Below are positions 40,374 to 47,746 of a stretch of DNA of 64,000 nucleotides, piece by piece. The DNA is taken from contig JAPOHW010000007.1 in assembly GCA_029979265.1 (NCBI GenBank), positions 87,798 to 151,797 of the forward strand, read 5' to 3'. Positions within the stretch are counted from its first letter, which is position 1. Every line of letters starts with the position of its first letter. The position numbers were made by a program, and so were the translations under genes. The notes beneath the pieces were generated by a model. The model was given only the letters and a program-made list of their open reading frames with translations, did no database searches and was not told the origin of the DNA. The stretch comes from Actinomycetota bacterium (GTDB lineage Bacteria > Actinomycetota > Acidimicrobiia > Acidimicrobiales > Aldehydirespiratoraceae).

Positions 40374-41537
40374 CTACTTCTCGGAGCCGACCACCCACAT
40401 TGCGTAGTACTGCGCAGCCCCGCCGTAGGCATGACCCACCGCTGTCTTGGCACCATCGACCTGATGATCGCCAGCCAATCCCATGACTTGGAGTGCAGCC
40501 TCACCGAATCGGATCATCCCCGACGCGCCGATCGGGTTCGACGACAACACACCGCCGGAGCAGTTGACCGGCAGATCCCCGCCGTCGATCGACGTGGCGC
40601 CGCTCTCGACCATGCGCCAACCTTCGCCCTTCTCGGCAAACCCGAGCGACTCGAGCCACATGGGCTCGTACCACGAGAACGGCACATACATCTCGACTGC
40701 GTCGATCTCCTTGCGGCGGTCGTGGATGCCGGCCTGGGCGAACACATCGTTTGCGCAGGCTTCGGAAGCGGCCGGTGACACCATGTTGCGCCCTCCGAAC
40801 GATCCAGACTCCGAACGCATCGCCGTGCCCTTGATCCACGCCACTGGTCCGGCATGGGCTTCTGCGACCGTCTCGCTGCCGAGCACGAGGGCGCATGCCC
40901 CGTCGGAGGACGGGCAGGTCTCGCTGTACCGGATCGGGTCCCACAGCATCGGTGACTCGACCACCTGCTCGAACGTGAGGTCGCTCTGGTGGAGATGGGC
41001 GTACGGATTGGCGAGCGCATGCCTTCGATCTTTCAGGGCAACCATGCAGCCGATCAGCTCGGGCGCCTGCGTCATCATCATGTAGCGCCGGATGATCGGG
41101 CTGAAGTAGCCACCCGCCCCTGCGTTCACCGACGTCGCAAAGGGTTGCGGCAACGACAGCGCCCACATTGCATTGGACTCCGACTGCTTCTCCCAGCCGA
41201 TGGTGAGCACGCGTTCGTGCACACCCGACTGGATCATCGACGCAGCGACGCAGGCCGTGGATCCGCCGACCGAACCTGCTGTGTGGACCCGCATGATCGG
41301 TTTGCCGACACACCCGAGAGCCTCGGCAAGATAGACCTCGGGCATCATCACGCCTTCGAAAAAGTCGGGCGCCTTGCCCATGATCACCGCATCGATGTCG
41401 TCCCAGCCCAGTGCGGACATCTCGAGCGCGTTGGTCGCCGCTTCCCGCAACATGCCGGCCATCGAGCCGGGATAGGTCGTGTCGTACTTGGTCTGACCGA
41501 CACCGAGTACCGCCGCCCGCTGCGATCCCACGGTCAC
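40374..41537 (-). CDS. thiolase-fold lipid-transfer protein, Ltp2-like (no catalytic Cys)
   Basis: The 387-residue protein has the thiolase fold (VLGVGQTKY start, DDIDAVIMGKAPD, SGGVLSSNPIGASG), but the nucleophile segment reads TAGSVGGSTA with no cysteine, the GHP histidine is asparagine (SSNP) and the C-terminal Cys-Gly motif reads GHAYGG. This pattern resembles Ltp2, the retro-aldolase of sterol side-chain breakdown, which uses tyrosines and works with an OB-fold partner. It overlaps the second thiolase-fold gene by four bases (ATGA). Substrate assignment is inference. Confidence 0.75.
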   Translation of the reverse strand: MTVGSQRAAVLGVGQTKYDTTYPGSMAGMLREAATNALEMSALGWDDIDAVIMGKAPDFFEGVMMPEVYLAEALGCVGKPIMRVHTAGSVGGSTACVAASMIQSGVHERVLTIGWEKQSESNAMWALSLPQPFATSVNAGAGGYFSPIIRRYMMMTQAPELIGCMVALKDRRHALANPYAHLHQSDLTFEQVVESPMLWDPIRYSETCPSSDGACALVLGSETVAEAHAGPVAWIKGTAMRSESGSFGGRNMVSPAASEACANDVFAQAGIHDRRKEIDAVEMYVPFSWYEPMWLESLGFAEKGEGWRMVESGATSIDGGDLPVNCSGGVLSSNPIGASGMIRFGEAALQVMGLAGDHQVDGAKTAVGHAYGGAAQYYAMWVVGSEK

Positions 41538-42586
41538 TCCCCCTCCAGCACTGCGACAAGATTCTGCTGCAGACAGGGGCCGGAGGTGGCAGTGGCCACC
41601 GCCCGGTCGGCCTCCCCGCGGCTGATGCGTTGCGCAGCTTCGCCGATCCGGATGAGACCCGATGCCATCATCGTGTGGGCGGCCTGTGCACCACCCGACG
41701 GGTTGATCACCGTGTCGTCTCCGAGGCCGAGTGCAGTCGAGAGCACAGCTTCACTCGTGGAGAACGGGGCATGCAGCTCGGCGATGTCGACCCTGTCGGT
41801 GCCGACGCCCGCCTTCTCCGCCGCGATTCGGGCCGACATCGACTGTGTGAGGTCACGCACCCCCAAGGTGTGCGCATCGGATCGGTGATCGATCCCGCGA
41901 ATCCATGCAGGCCGTTCGCATAGATCCCGAGCCCTGTCACCGGCAGCAAGCACCACGACCGCCCCGCCGTCTGCCGATGCTGGCAGGTCGGAGGGCCGCA
42001 AGGGCGCCACTGCGTAGTCTTCGGCCAAGATCTCGGCTGCCGACTTCGGCGTCGTTCGGATCGCATGGGGATTCGACGCTGCGTGCGCACGCGAGCGGCT
42101 TGCGATCTCGGCCAACTGCTGTTCGCTGACCACGCCGCGCTCGAGCAACAAACGGGCCGCCATCGCCTCGATTGCGAACGCGTCGGGCCACAGCGGGGCG
42201 ACGTAGTACGGATCCATTTGCGTGGCGAGGACATCGCGCAACGAGCCAGGCGACGACTTGCCGTAGCTGTACACCAGGGCCGTGTCGACCTCGCCACACT
42301 GCAACTTGACCCAGGCCTCGTACAGCGCCCACGCACCGTCTTGTTCGACATGACTCTCACTGATCGGCGGAACCGGGCCGGTGCCGTCGATCGTCATGAC
42401 GAAGGAAAAGGCCTGACCGGCGAGGAAGTCCGACGAACCCGAACAGGTGAAGCCGATCTGCTGTTGGGTCAGCCCGACCGCATCCTTTGCCTCGTTCATG
42501 AGTGGCACCATGAACTCGACCTCGGACTCGGTGTCGATCCTTGGTTCCTGCCGCTGCGCGAAGGCAACCACCGCGACATCGATCAT
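41534..42586 (-). CDS. thiolase-fold lipid-transfer protein, Ltp3/Ltp4-like
   Basis: The 350-residue protein has the thiolase fold, but the nucleophile region (ISESHVEQDGAWAL) lacks cysteine and the C-terminal block reads SGGAQAAHTMMASG and TSGPCLQQNLVAVLEG. Mycobacterial Ltp3/Ltp4 proteins, of unclear activity, have similar endings. It probably pairs with the Ltp2-like protein downstream and the OB-fold protein upstream, both overlapping it by four bases. It could be a structural or substrate-holding subunit. Confidence 0.7.
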   Translation of the reverse strand: MIDVAVVAFAQRQEPRIDTESEVEFMVPLMNEAKDAVGLTQQQIGFTCSGSSDFLAGQAFSFVMTIDGTGPVPPISESHVEQDGAWALYEAWVKLQCGEVDTALVYSYGKSSPGSLRDVLATQMDPYYVAPLWPDAFAIEAMAARLLLERGVVSEQQLAEIASRSRAHAASNPHAIRTTPKSAAEILAEDYAVAPLRPSDLPASADGGAVVVLAAGDRARDLCERPAWIRGIDHRSDAHTLGVRDLTQSMSARIAAEKAGVGTDRVDIAELHAPFSTSEAVLSTALGLGDDTVINPSGGAQAAHTMMASGLIRIGEAAQRISRGEADRAVATATSGPCLQQNLVAVLEGE

Positions 42587-43575
42587 GACTCGCCTGCTCC
42601 CTGGAGTCGGCCGACCCGCGAATAGTCGTCGATCACCTCGTCGGGTTCGCCGGTGGGTTCCCAACCGAGGATGTTCTGGGCGCTCATCTCAAGTTCGTCG
42701 TCGGGCTTCCACACGGCACGCACCCGCATGCCGACTCGGACATCCTCGGGCGCGACGTTCATCCCGAGACCCATGAAACCGACCGACGCGCCGTCGAGCA
42801 CGATCCAGGCCGAGACGTAGGGCGGGGTCAGGTCGGGTCGCATCTTGATCGGTACTCGGGTGATGTTGAACGACTCGATGTAGCCGGTGTCGGGGAGTTC
42901 CACGAGATCCGGCAAGGTCGCTTTGCCGGCGATCGAACTGACACCGCGAGGTGGCACGAACACCTGCCCGGTCTCGGGGCACTGGTCGCCGAGGATTCGC
43001 CTGTCCTTCATGGCCCGGAGGTACTGCGAGAGTGCCCGCCCCGGGGTGTAGGTGTATTCCATCCGGATCGGCGTGCGCACCGACCGAACCTCCTCCACGC
43101 CTGCGGGTACCGCACCGGGCGAACCGGTGGCCGACTCGGCTGCTGGAAGGAACCCGGCGATGTCGGTGATGTGCCCCTCGCGTTGCGGGCGCCACTCCAA
43201 CTGGACACGCATGCCAGTCCTCATCTGATCGGGGCCATCGACCAGCACCCCGTGAAGCAGTGGCGTGTCGGCGCCATCGAGCGTGATCATCGCCCACGCG
43301 AACGGTCTCGAGAACGGCTGCTGGGGCCGGGGCGCGCCGTTCCACGTCCACGTCTGGACCGTCCCGGTCGTGCTCACCGGAACCAGTTCGCTCAGCGACT
43401 CCGAGGTGATCGGGTCGTACTCGAGCGGTGGACACATGACGGAACCATCACTGCGTCTGACCCCGAGCACCACGCCTTCGCGAAGCCCGGTCAGGAAGGC
43501 GCCGATCACGGCGCCCGTCGTGCGGGTGAACGGGTATTCGAGCACCAACGGTGCCCTGAGCACTTCGTCTGCCAT
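42583..43575 (-). CDS. tandem OB-fold protein (DUF35/ChsH2-like), partner of thiolase-fold proteins
   Basis: The 330-residue protein contains two DUF35-like OB-folds in tandem: residues about 40-150 (VSTTGTVQTWTW, FAWAMITLDGADTPLLHGV, GMRVQLEWR) and about 195-315 (LPDTGYIESFNITRVP, PPYVSAWIVLDGA, GMRVRAVWKP). The zinc ribbon that normally precedes the fold is degenerate: one cysteine remains in GDQCPETGQVFVPPRG. Such proteins bind acyl-CoA and thiolase-fold partners. A palindrome lies 49 bases upstream. Confidence 0.8.
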   Translation of the reverse strand: MADEVLRAPLVLEYPFTRTTGAVIGAFLTGLREGVVLGVRRSDGSVMCPPLEYDPITSESLSELVPVSTTGTVQTWTWNGAPRPQQPFSRPFAWAMITLDGADTPLLHGVLVDGPDQMRTGMRVQLEWRPQREGHITDIAGFLPAAESATGSPGAVPAGVEEVRSVRTPIRMEYTYTPGRALSQYLRAMKDRRILGDQCPETGQVFVPPRGVSSIAGKATLPDLVELPDTGYIESFNITRVPIKMRPDLTPPYVSAWIVLDGASVGFMGLGMNVAPEDVRVGMRVRAVWKPDDELEMSAQNILGWEPTGEPDEVIDDYSRVGRLQGAGES

Positions 43576-43623
43576 CGTCCCTCCCGGCGGCGGTTCGGGG
43601 CGACCGTAGTGGCCGGACCCAAC

Positions 43624-43640
43624 CCTGACGAATCGTCAGG
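43624..43640. promoter_or_regulatory. 17-bp inverted repeat, candidate TetR operator
   Basis: CCTGACGA-A-TCGTCAGG is perfectly symmetric. It overlaps the last bases of the tetR gene and lies 49 bases before the OB-fold gene start, where a promoter would be. Length and symmetry fit TetR operators; a small hairpin is the alternative. Confidence 0.5.
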
Positions 43641-44220
43641 ACCGACCGGCGAGGAGCATGCGGGCAGCGTCTTCGAGGTCTCCGCTGGCGCGCTCGTACG
43701 TGAGCCAGTCGTTCTTCCAGCCGAGCAACGCCGAGAACCAGACATGCTCGAGTGACCGGATGATCCTGGCCTGGTCATCAGCCGGAAAGTCGGGTGGGAA
43801 CGCAGTGCCGAGCAGGCCGGCGAAGGTGACGTGCAACGCCTCCTGGCACGCGGCAACCTCCTCGCCTTCCGCGACGAAGCCGCTGATCAACGCGGCGGTG
43901 ACCTTCGGGTGAGCACCCATGCCGTCGATCGTGCGATGCAGCAGGTCAAGGACACGATCGAGCGTTGTTGCGCCGTGCACCGGATTGGCTTCGATCCCCC
44001 GCCGGAACGTATCGAGCCACTCACGCAACGATTCGGCGAGGAGGTGATCCTTGGAGGAGAAATAGTGATACACGGTGCCGAGCGCAACGTTGGCTCGTTC
44101 CGCCACCGCCCGCATCTGCACACCTTCGTAGCCGCCCTGCGCGGCCAGTTCGATCGCAGCGCGCAGCACGCCCTCCCGCCGCTCGACCTGTCGGTCAGTG
44201 AGACGGCGAGCAGGAGACAT
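43636..44220 (-). CDS. TetR-family transcriptional regulator
   Basis: The 194-residue protein has the TetR DNA-binding domain: GVLRAAIELAAQGGYEGVQMRAVAERANVALGTVYHYFSSKDHLLAE, with the GTVYHYF recognition helix. The C-terminal ligand domain resembles KstR-type regulators of sterol or acyl-CoA catabolism, without proof. It is upstream of the OB-fold/thiolase-fold operon and probably represses it. GGGAG touches the ATG, so the gene may be leaderless. Confidence 0.9.
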   Translation of the reverse strand: MSPARRLTDRQVERREGVLRAAIELAAQGGYEGVQMRAVAERANVALGTVYHYFSSKDHLLAESLREWLDTFRRGIEANPVHGATTLDRVLDLLHRTIDGMGAHPKVTAALISGFVAEGEEVAACQEALHVTFAGLLGTAFPPDFPADDQARIIRSLEHVWFSALLGWKNDWLTYERASGDLEDAARMLLAGRS

Positions 44221-44226
44221 CTCCCG

Positions 44227-44232
44227 AGGGTA
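44227..44232 (-). promoter_or_regulatory. putative -10 box, leaderless tetR
   Basis: TACCCT lies at -12 to -7 before the ATG at 44220. Confidence 0.35.
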
Positions 44233-44430
44233 CTTCCCGCGCCACGCGGCCCAGGGCCGCAAGGCTCGTTCGCCGCTGCGCGAGCCGTTGCAGATCCGCC
44301 ACTGACGAGTTCGACGCACGAGGCAACCACCGCATGCAACGGTCTTCGGCGTCGATGTGGCGAATCTGAATCACTTTTTTCGTACTCAACCGGGCGATCG
44401 AACGGTTGGTCTCCGTCGACGGTGCGCCGA

Positions 44431-44436
44431 TACGGT
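44431..44436 (+). promoter_or_regulatory. putative -10 box, leaderless LLM gene
   Basis: TACGGT lies at -13 to -8 before the ATG at 44444. The 223-base gap between tetR and this gene holds no other recognisable feature. Confidence 0.35.
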
Positions 44437-44443
44437 GCCGCTC

Positions 44444-45454
44444 ATGAAGGTCGACGTCAGTTTGGGTGGGGACCTCACCTCGGCAACCGAACGTGCTCGT
44501 TCGCTCGCCGCAGTCGGACTCGACGGGGCGTTCACCTTCGAGGGGAACAGCGACGTGTTTTTCCCGCTCGTTGCAGCCGCCGGCTCCGGGCTCGAGCTCT
44601 ACACCAACGTTGCGATCGCCTTCCCGCGGTCACCGATGCATCTCGCCTATCAGGCGTGGGATCTGCAGCGGGCGTCCGAGGGACGGTTCGCACTCGGCTT
44701 GGGCACGCAGGTGAAAGCGCATATCGAGCGGCGCTACTCCTCGACGTGGGATCGCCCCGTGGGTCGGCTCGTCGACATGATCCTGGCTATCAGGGCGATC
44801 TGGGCGAACTGGACCGACGGCACGCCGCTCGACCACGTGACGGACTTCCACCGGCTCGACCTCATGGTTCCGACGTTCGTACCTCCGTCACTGCCCTCCG
44901 GTATCGCTCCCCCACCCATCTGGGCAGGGGCCCTCGGCCCCCAGATGACCAAGGCGATGGCGCGCCACGCCGACGGCGTCATCATTCATCCCTTCAACAC
45001 GGGATCGTTCCTCGACAGCGTCACGATGCCGCTCATCGAAGAGGGCCTCCTCGCCGGCAGCCGAGATCGCTCGACGCTGGTGCTCAATGTTGGCTGTATC
45101 TGCTCGCCGAGCCTCGATGAGCAGGAGTTCGAGCGCTCGTCGACGTCCATCCGCCACAACCTTGCGTTCTACGCCTCGACACCGGCCTATCGGGTCACAC
45201 TCGACCACCACGGACTCGGTGAGCTTCAATCCGAACTCAAGGAGATGACCCGAGCCGGCCGCTGGTCCGACATGGCATCGTTGATCGATGACGACACGCT
45301 CGATCTCCTTGCGGTCCGGGGCACGCCGCGTGCGTGTGCCACTCGTCTGCACGACGAGTACGGCTCCCTGGCCGACAGACTGTCGCTGACGACACACAAC
45401 GCCTCCGACGAGGCGCTTGCTCAGATGATGGACGCGCTCGCCGAACTCAGCTGA
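44444..45454 (+). CDS. LLM-class F420-dependent oxidoreductase
   Basis: The 336-residue protein has the bacterial-luciferase-like TIM barrel: GLDGAFTFEGNSDVFFPL, LYTNVAIAFPRSPMHLAYQAWDLQRASEGRFALGLGTQVKAHIERRY and the PPPIWAGALGPQMTKAMARHADG segment. The pattern fits the actinobacterial TIGR03617-like F420 group, which oxidises alcohols or reduces lipids with coenzyme F420. Its 3' end overlaps the Sec-ArsC gene by eight bases in convergent orientation. Confidence 0.88.
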   Translation: MKVDVSLGGDLTSATERARSLAAVGLDGAFTFEGNSDVFFPLVAAAGSGLELYTNVAIAFPRSPMHLAYQAWDLQRASEGRFALGLGTQVKAHIERRYSSTWDRPVGRLVDMILAIRAIWANWTDGTPLDHVTDFHRLDLMVPTFVPPSLPSGIAPPPIWAGALGPQMTKAMARHADGVIIHPFNTGSFLDSVTMPLIEEGLLAGSRDRSTLVLNVGCICSPSLDEQEFERSSTSIRHNLAFYASTPAYRVTLDHHGLGELQSELKEMTRAGRWSDMASLIDDDTLDLLAVRGTPRACATRLHDEYGSLADRLSLTTHNASDEALAQMMDALAELS

Positions 45455-45815
45455 AGATCTCGGCCAGACGATCCTTCGCCTTCACCCCGTCGAGCGGGCG
45501 ACCGATGATCGCCCTGTCAGCGGTGACGATGACTGGCCGCTGCAGCAGTCGGGGATACCGCACGAGCACCTCAACCACGGCATCGACGTTGCCCACGTAG
45601 TCGTCTTCGTTCAGTTCGAGTTTCTTGAATTGGCTGTCTTTTCGGACGAGGTTCTCGACGGGATCCTCGAGCTTGGCGATCAGCGCACGCAGCGTGGCCT
45701 CGTCAGGAGGGGTCTTTGTGTAGCGGATCTCTTCGAACTCGACACCGTTCTCCGTGGCGACCGCCACGGCGTTCTGAGACGAGTTTCAATGTGGGTTGTG
45801 GTAGATCGCAATCAT
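45447..45815 (-). CDS. arsC: ArsC/Spx-family thioredoxin-fold oxidoreductase, predicted selenoprotein (UGA = Sec10)
   Basis: From the ATG at 45815 the frame reads MIAIYHNPH-UGA-NSSQNAVAVATENGVEFEEIRY and continues to 122 residues. The UGA (45786-45788) replaces the catalytic cysteine of ArsC (NPxCxxS). The three ArsC arginines are present: R58 (LVRKD), R93 (LQRPV) and R106 (IGRPL). A perfect hairpin with loop GGUC follows the UGA at the distance known for bacterial SECIS. The product would be a glutaredoxin-coupled arsenate or disulfide reductase. A GTG at 45767 would give a protein without strand one and the active site. No sel genes are in the window. Confidence 0.85.
45752..45788 (-). promoter_or_regulatory. 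predicted SECIS element with its UGA
   Basis: After the UGA at 45788-45786, a perfect 7-bp stem (CCGUGGC / GCCACGG, 45769-45752) carries the tetraloop GGUC, whose first base is the 24th after the UGA. E. coli fdhF SECIS also presents GGUC at its tip, where SelB binds. Spacing and loop fit the bacterial rules. Confidence 0.8.
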
Positions 45816-45846
45816 CGTGTTTCCACCATAGAACACCGGATCGAAC

Positions 45847-46647
45847 TCATGCGGGCCAAGTCTCGATGCCGGTCGCATCGGGATATCGATCGCCCAGTAC
45901 CGCAGCGACCACCCCCGGAAAGTGCCGCACGTACCCGGCGAACCCCACAACGAGGTGGGGTTCGAGCAGCGGAGCGGTGACGAGCAGACGGTTGCCGAAG
46001 AACTCGAAGGCCATCTGTCCCTCGCCCTGCACGATGAGGTCGATCACCCTCGCCTCGAGGAGTGCACGAGCGAAGCGCCGGTCCTCGGAGATCACGTGGT
46101 AGCTGGTGTTGAACAGATCAGACTCGACATCGAGGTCGAGGCGCGTGGCAGTGGCAAACAGCTTCGAGACGAGATTCTCGTGGGTGATGAGCGTGCGTGG
46201 TGCGTTGATCGGCAGGTGCACGAGCGCCGCACTCCTGCTCGAGCCTTGGCCACGGCGAACGATCCTCGACCTCCCACTCGACTGTTCGACCTCGTGCTCG
46301 GTGAAGGTCCGAGCGTCGAACACGTGCACGCACACCGACCCGTCGTCGGCGGTGACGACGTTGCTCGCCACCCACCTCGATCGACGATCAGGTACCAGGA
46401 GGCGAAAGCGGTTACGGGCGAGCCCAGGGCCGTCCTGCTCCTGGAAGCGATGACCGGCTGCGACGGCGGCCTTGCCGATCTGCGCTGCTCGGCCCCGGTG
46501 TTTCACCAGCGAGGGCAACATCCACAGACCGGCAACCGTGACGACACCGAGAAGAAGGAACGGTGTCCACCAGGCCTCGCTCACGACATCGACGACGGTT
46601 CGTTGCGCAGAACCGGCGAGCGACGAGGAAAGAAGCGGTGTGTTCAC
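45847..46647 (-). CDS. membrane-anchored protein of unknown function
   Basis: The 266-residue protein has one transmembrane helix (about 27-46) and a soluble domain that contains an RFRLLVPDRRSRWVASNVV strand set and the segment NLVSKLFATATRLDLDVESDLFNTSYHVISEDRRFARALLEARVIDLI. That second part resembles DUF3137-like proteins, weakly. GGAG precedes the GTG start. It lies between glnB and the Sec-ArsC gene on the same strand. Function unknown. Confidence 0.75.
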   Translation of the reverse strand: MNTPLLSSSLAGSAQRTVVDVVSEAWWTPFLLLGVVTVAGLWMLPSLVKHRGRAAQIGKAAVAAGHRFQEQDGPGLARNRFRLLVPDRRSRWVASNVVTADDGSVCVHVFDARTFTEHEVEQSSGRSRIVRRGQGSSRSAALVHLPINAPRTLITHENLVSKLFATATRLDLDVESDLFNTSYHVISEDRRFARALLEARVIDLIVQGEGQMAFEFFGNRLLVTAPLLEPHLVVGFAGYVRHFPGVVAAVLGDRYPDATGIETWPA

Positions 46648-46706
46648 GCCACTCCGTCGGCACCGGCTCGCTCATTCATGAGCGGCCGGTACCGAGCAGC
46701 GGTCGA

Positions 46707-47060
<354 letters not shown>

Positions 47061-47104
47061 TCAGAACCGGTTCGTTCCGGTCGGCCGGTCTGGCCTGTAG
47101 TGAT

Positions 47105-47133
47105 ACACAATGCGGGATCATCCCCGATTGTGT
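47105..47133. promoter_or_regulatory. imperfect inverted repeat upstream of glnB
   Basis: ACACAAT (47105-47111) and ATTGTGT (47127-47133) are perfect inverse copies, and GGG/CCC pairs lie inside them. The half-site ATTGTGT resembles ATTGTAT of the gntR operator 60 bases away. It could be a second GntR site or an RNA hairpin in the glnB leader. Confidence 0.4.
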
Positions 47134-47178
47134 CAACTCACATGTCAGCTTTTCGCAAGAAAGTAGGGGCAAATGTCC

Positions 47179-47206
47179 TTGATTCTGATTATTGTATCAA
47201 TACAAT
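47179..47206 (+). promoter_or_regulatory. gntR promoter, leaderless
   Basis: TTGATT (47179-47184) and TACAAT (47201-47206) are 16 bases apart. The -10 box ends six bases before the ATG at 47213 and there is no Shine-Dalgarno sequence, so the mRNA is probably leaderless. Confidence 0.65.
47191..47206. promoter_or_regulatory. palindromic operator over the gntR -10 box
   Basis: ATTGTAT-CA-ATACAAT is a perfect 7+7 inverted repeat covering the -10 hexamer. The GT...AC core is typical of GntR-family operators, so GntR probably represses itself here. Confidence 0.7.
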
Positions 47207-47212
47207 AGTCGA

Positions 47213-47668
47213 ATGCGCTCGCCCGATGTCGACCTCAACCCTGTCATCGAGTACTCGGACCGAACCGGCGAACCTCGCCGGCTCGTCATCCGTCTCGACC
47301 CGGGAAGCGGGGTTCCCCGCTTCGAACAACTCCGAGCCCAACTTTCGGTGATGGTTGCGGTCGGACGCCTTTCCCCAGCAGACCGGCTGCCCACCGTGCG
47401 CGACCTCGCCCACCAGATGGGGCTTGCCCCCGGCACGGTCGCTCGTGCGTATCGCGAACTCGAACACGACGGCATCGTGGTGACCCGTGGCCGAGCAGGG
47501 ACATTCGTTGCCGACGAGCCACCGCACAGCGAACCGCTGCGCGAACGTCGAGAACGACTGCAGACCGCAGCAACGAACTTCGTCTTCGACATGCGACAAC
47601 TCGGGATCGCCGACGCCGACATCACCGCTGCGGTGATCGAGGTCCAACGCGCCGGTGCCCACCCCTGA
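47213..47668 (+). CDS. GntR-family regulator, YtrA-like
   Basis: The 151-residue protein is short for GntR. The winged-helix domain covers about residues 35-100 (PRFEQLRAQLSVMVAVGRLSPADRLPTVRDLAHQMGLAPGTVARAYRELEHDGIVVTRGRAGTFV), and the C-terminal part is only a helical dimerisation tail, as in the YtrA subfamily. It is divergent from glnB. YtrA-type genes usually control transporter operons, but none is adjacent, so the target may be itself and glnB. Confidence 0.9.
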   Translation: MRSPDVDLNPVIEYSDRTGEPRRLVIRLDPGSGVPRFEQLRAQLSVMVAVGRLSPADRLPTVRDLAHQMGLAPGTVARAYRELEHDGIVVTRGRAGTFVADEPPHSEPLRERRERLQTAATNFVFDMRQLGIADADITAAVIEVQRAGAHP

Positions 47669-47683
47669 TGGGGTGGGCACCGG
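47652..47683 (+). terminator. 14-bp hairpin terminator enclosing the gntR stop codon
   Basis: CCGGTGCCCACCCC and GGGGTGGGCACCGG form a perfect 14-bp stem. The loop TGAT contains the TGA stop of gntR. No T-run follows. It lies between convergent genes and could stop transcription from both sides. Confidence 0.65.
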
Positions 47684-47746
47684 GCAGACCCGTGGAGGGA
47701 AGTATCCGAGGGCTCAGACCTCGATCGGCGACGTCGCGTTACACGA

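Noticed and set aside
45765..45767. GTG at 45767 as the start of the ArsC-family gene
   Set aside because: It would remove the first strand and the active site, lies inside the hairpin stem and has no ribosome site. The frame upstream is clearly ArsC-like.
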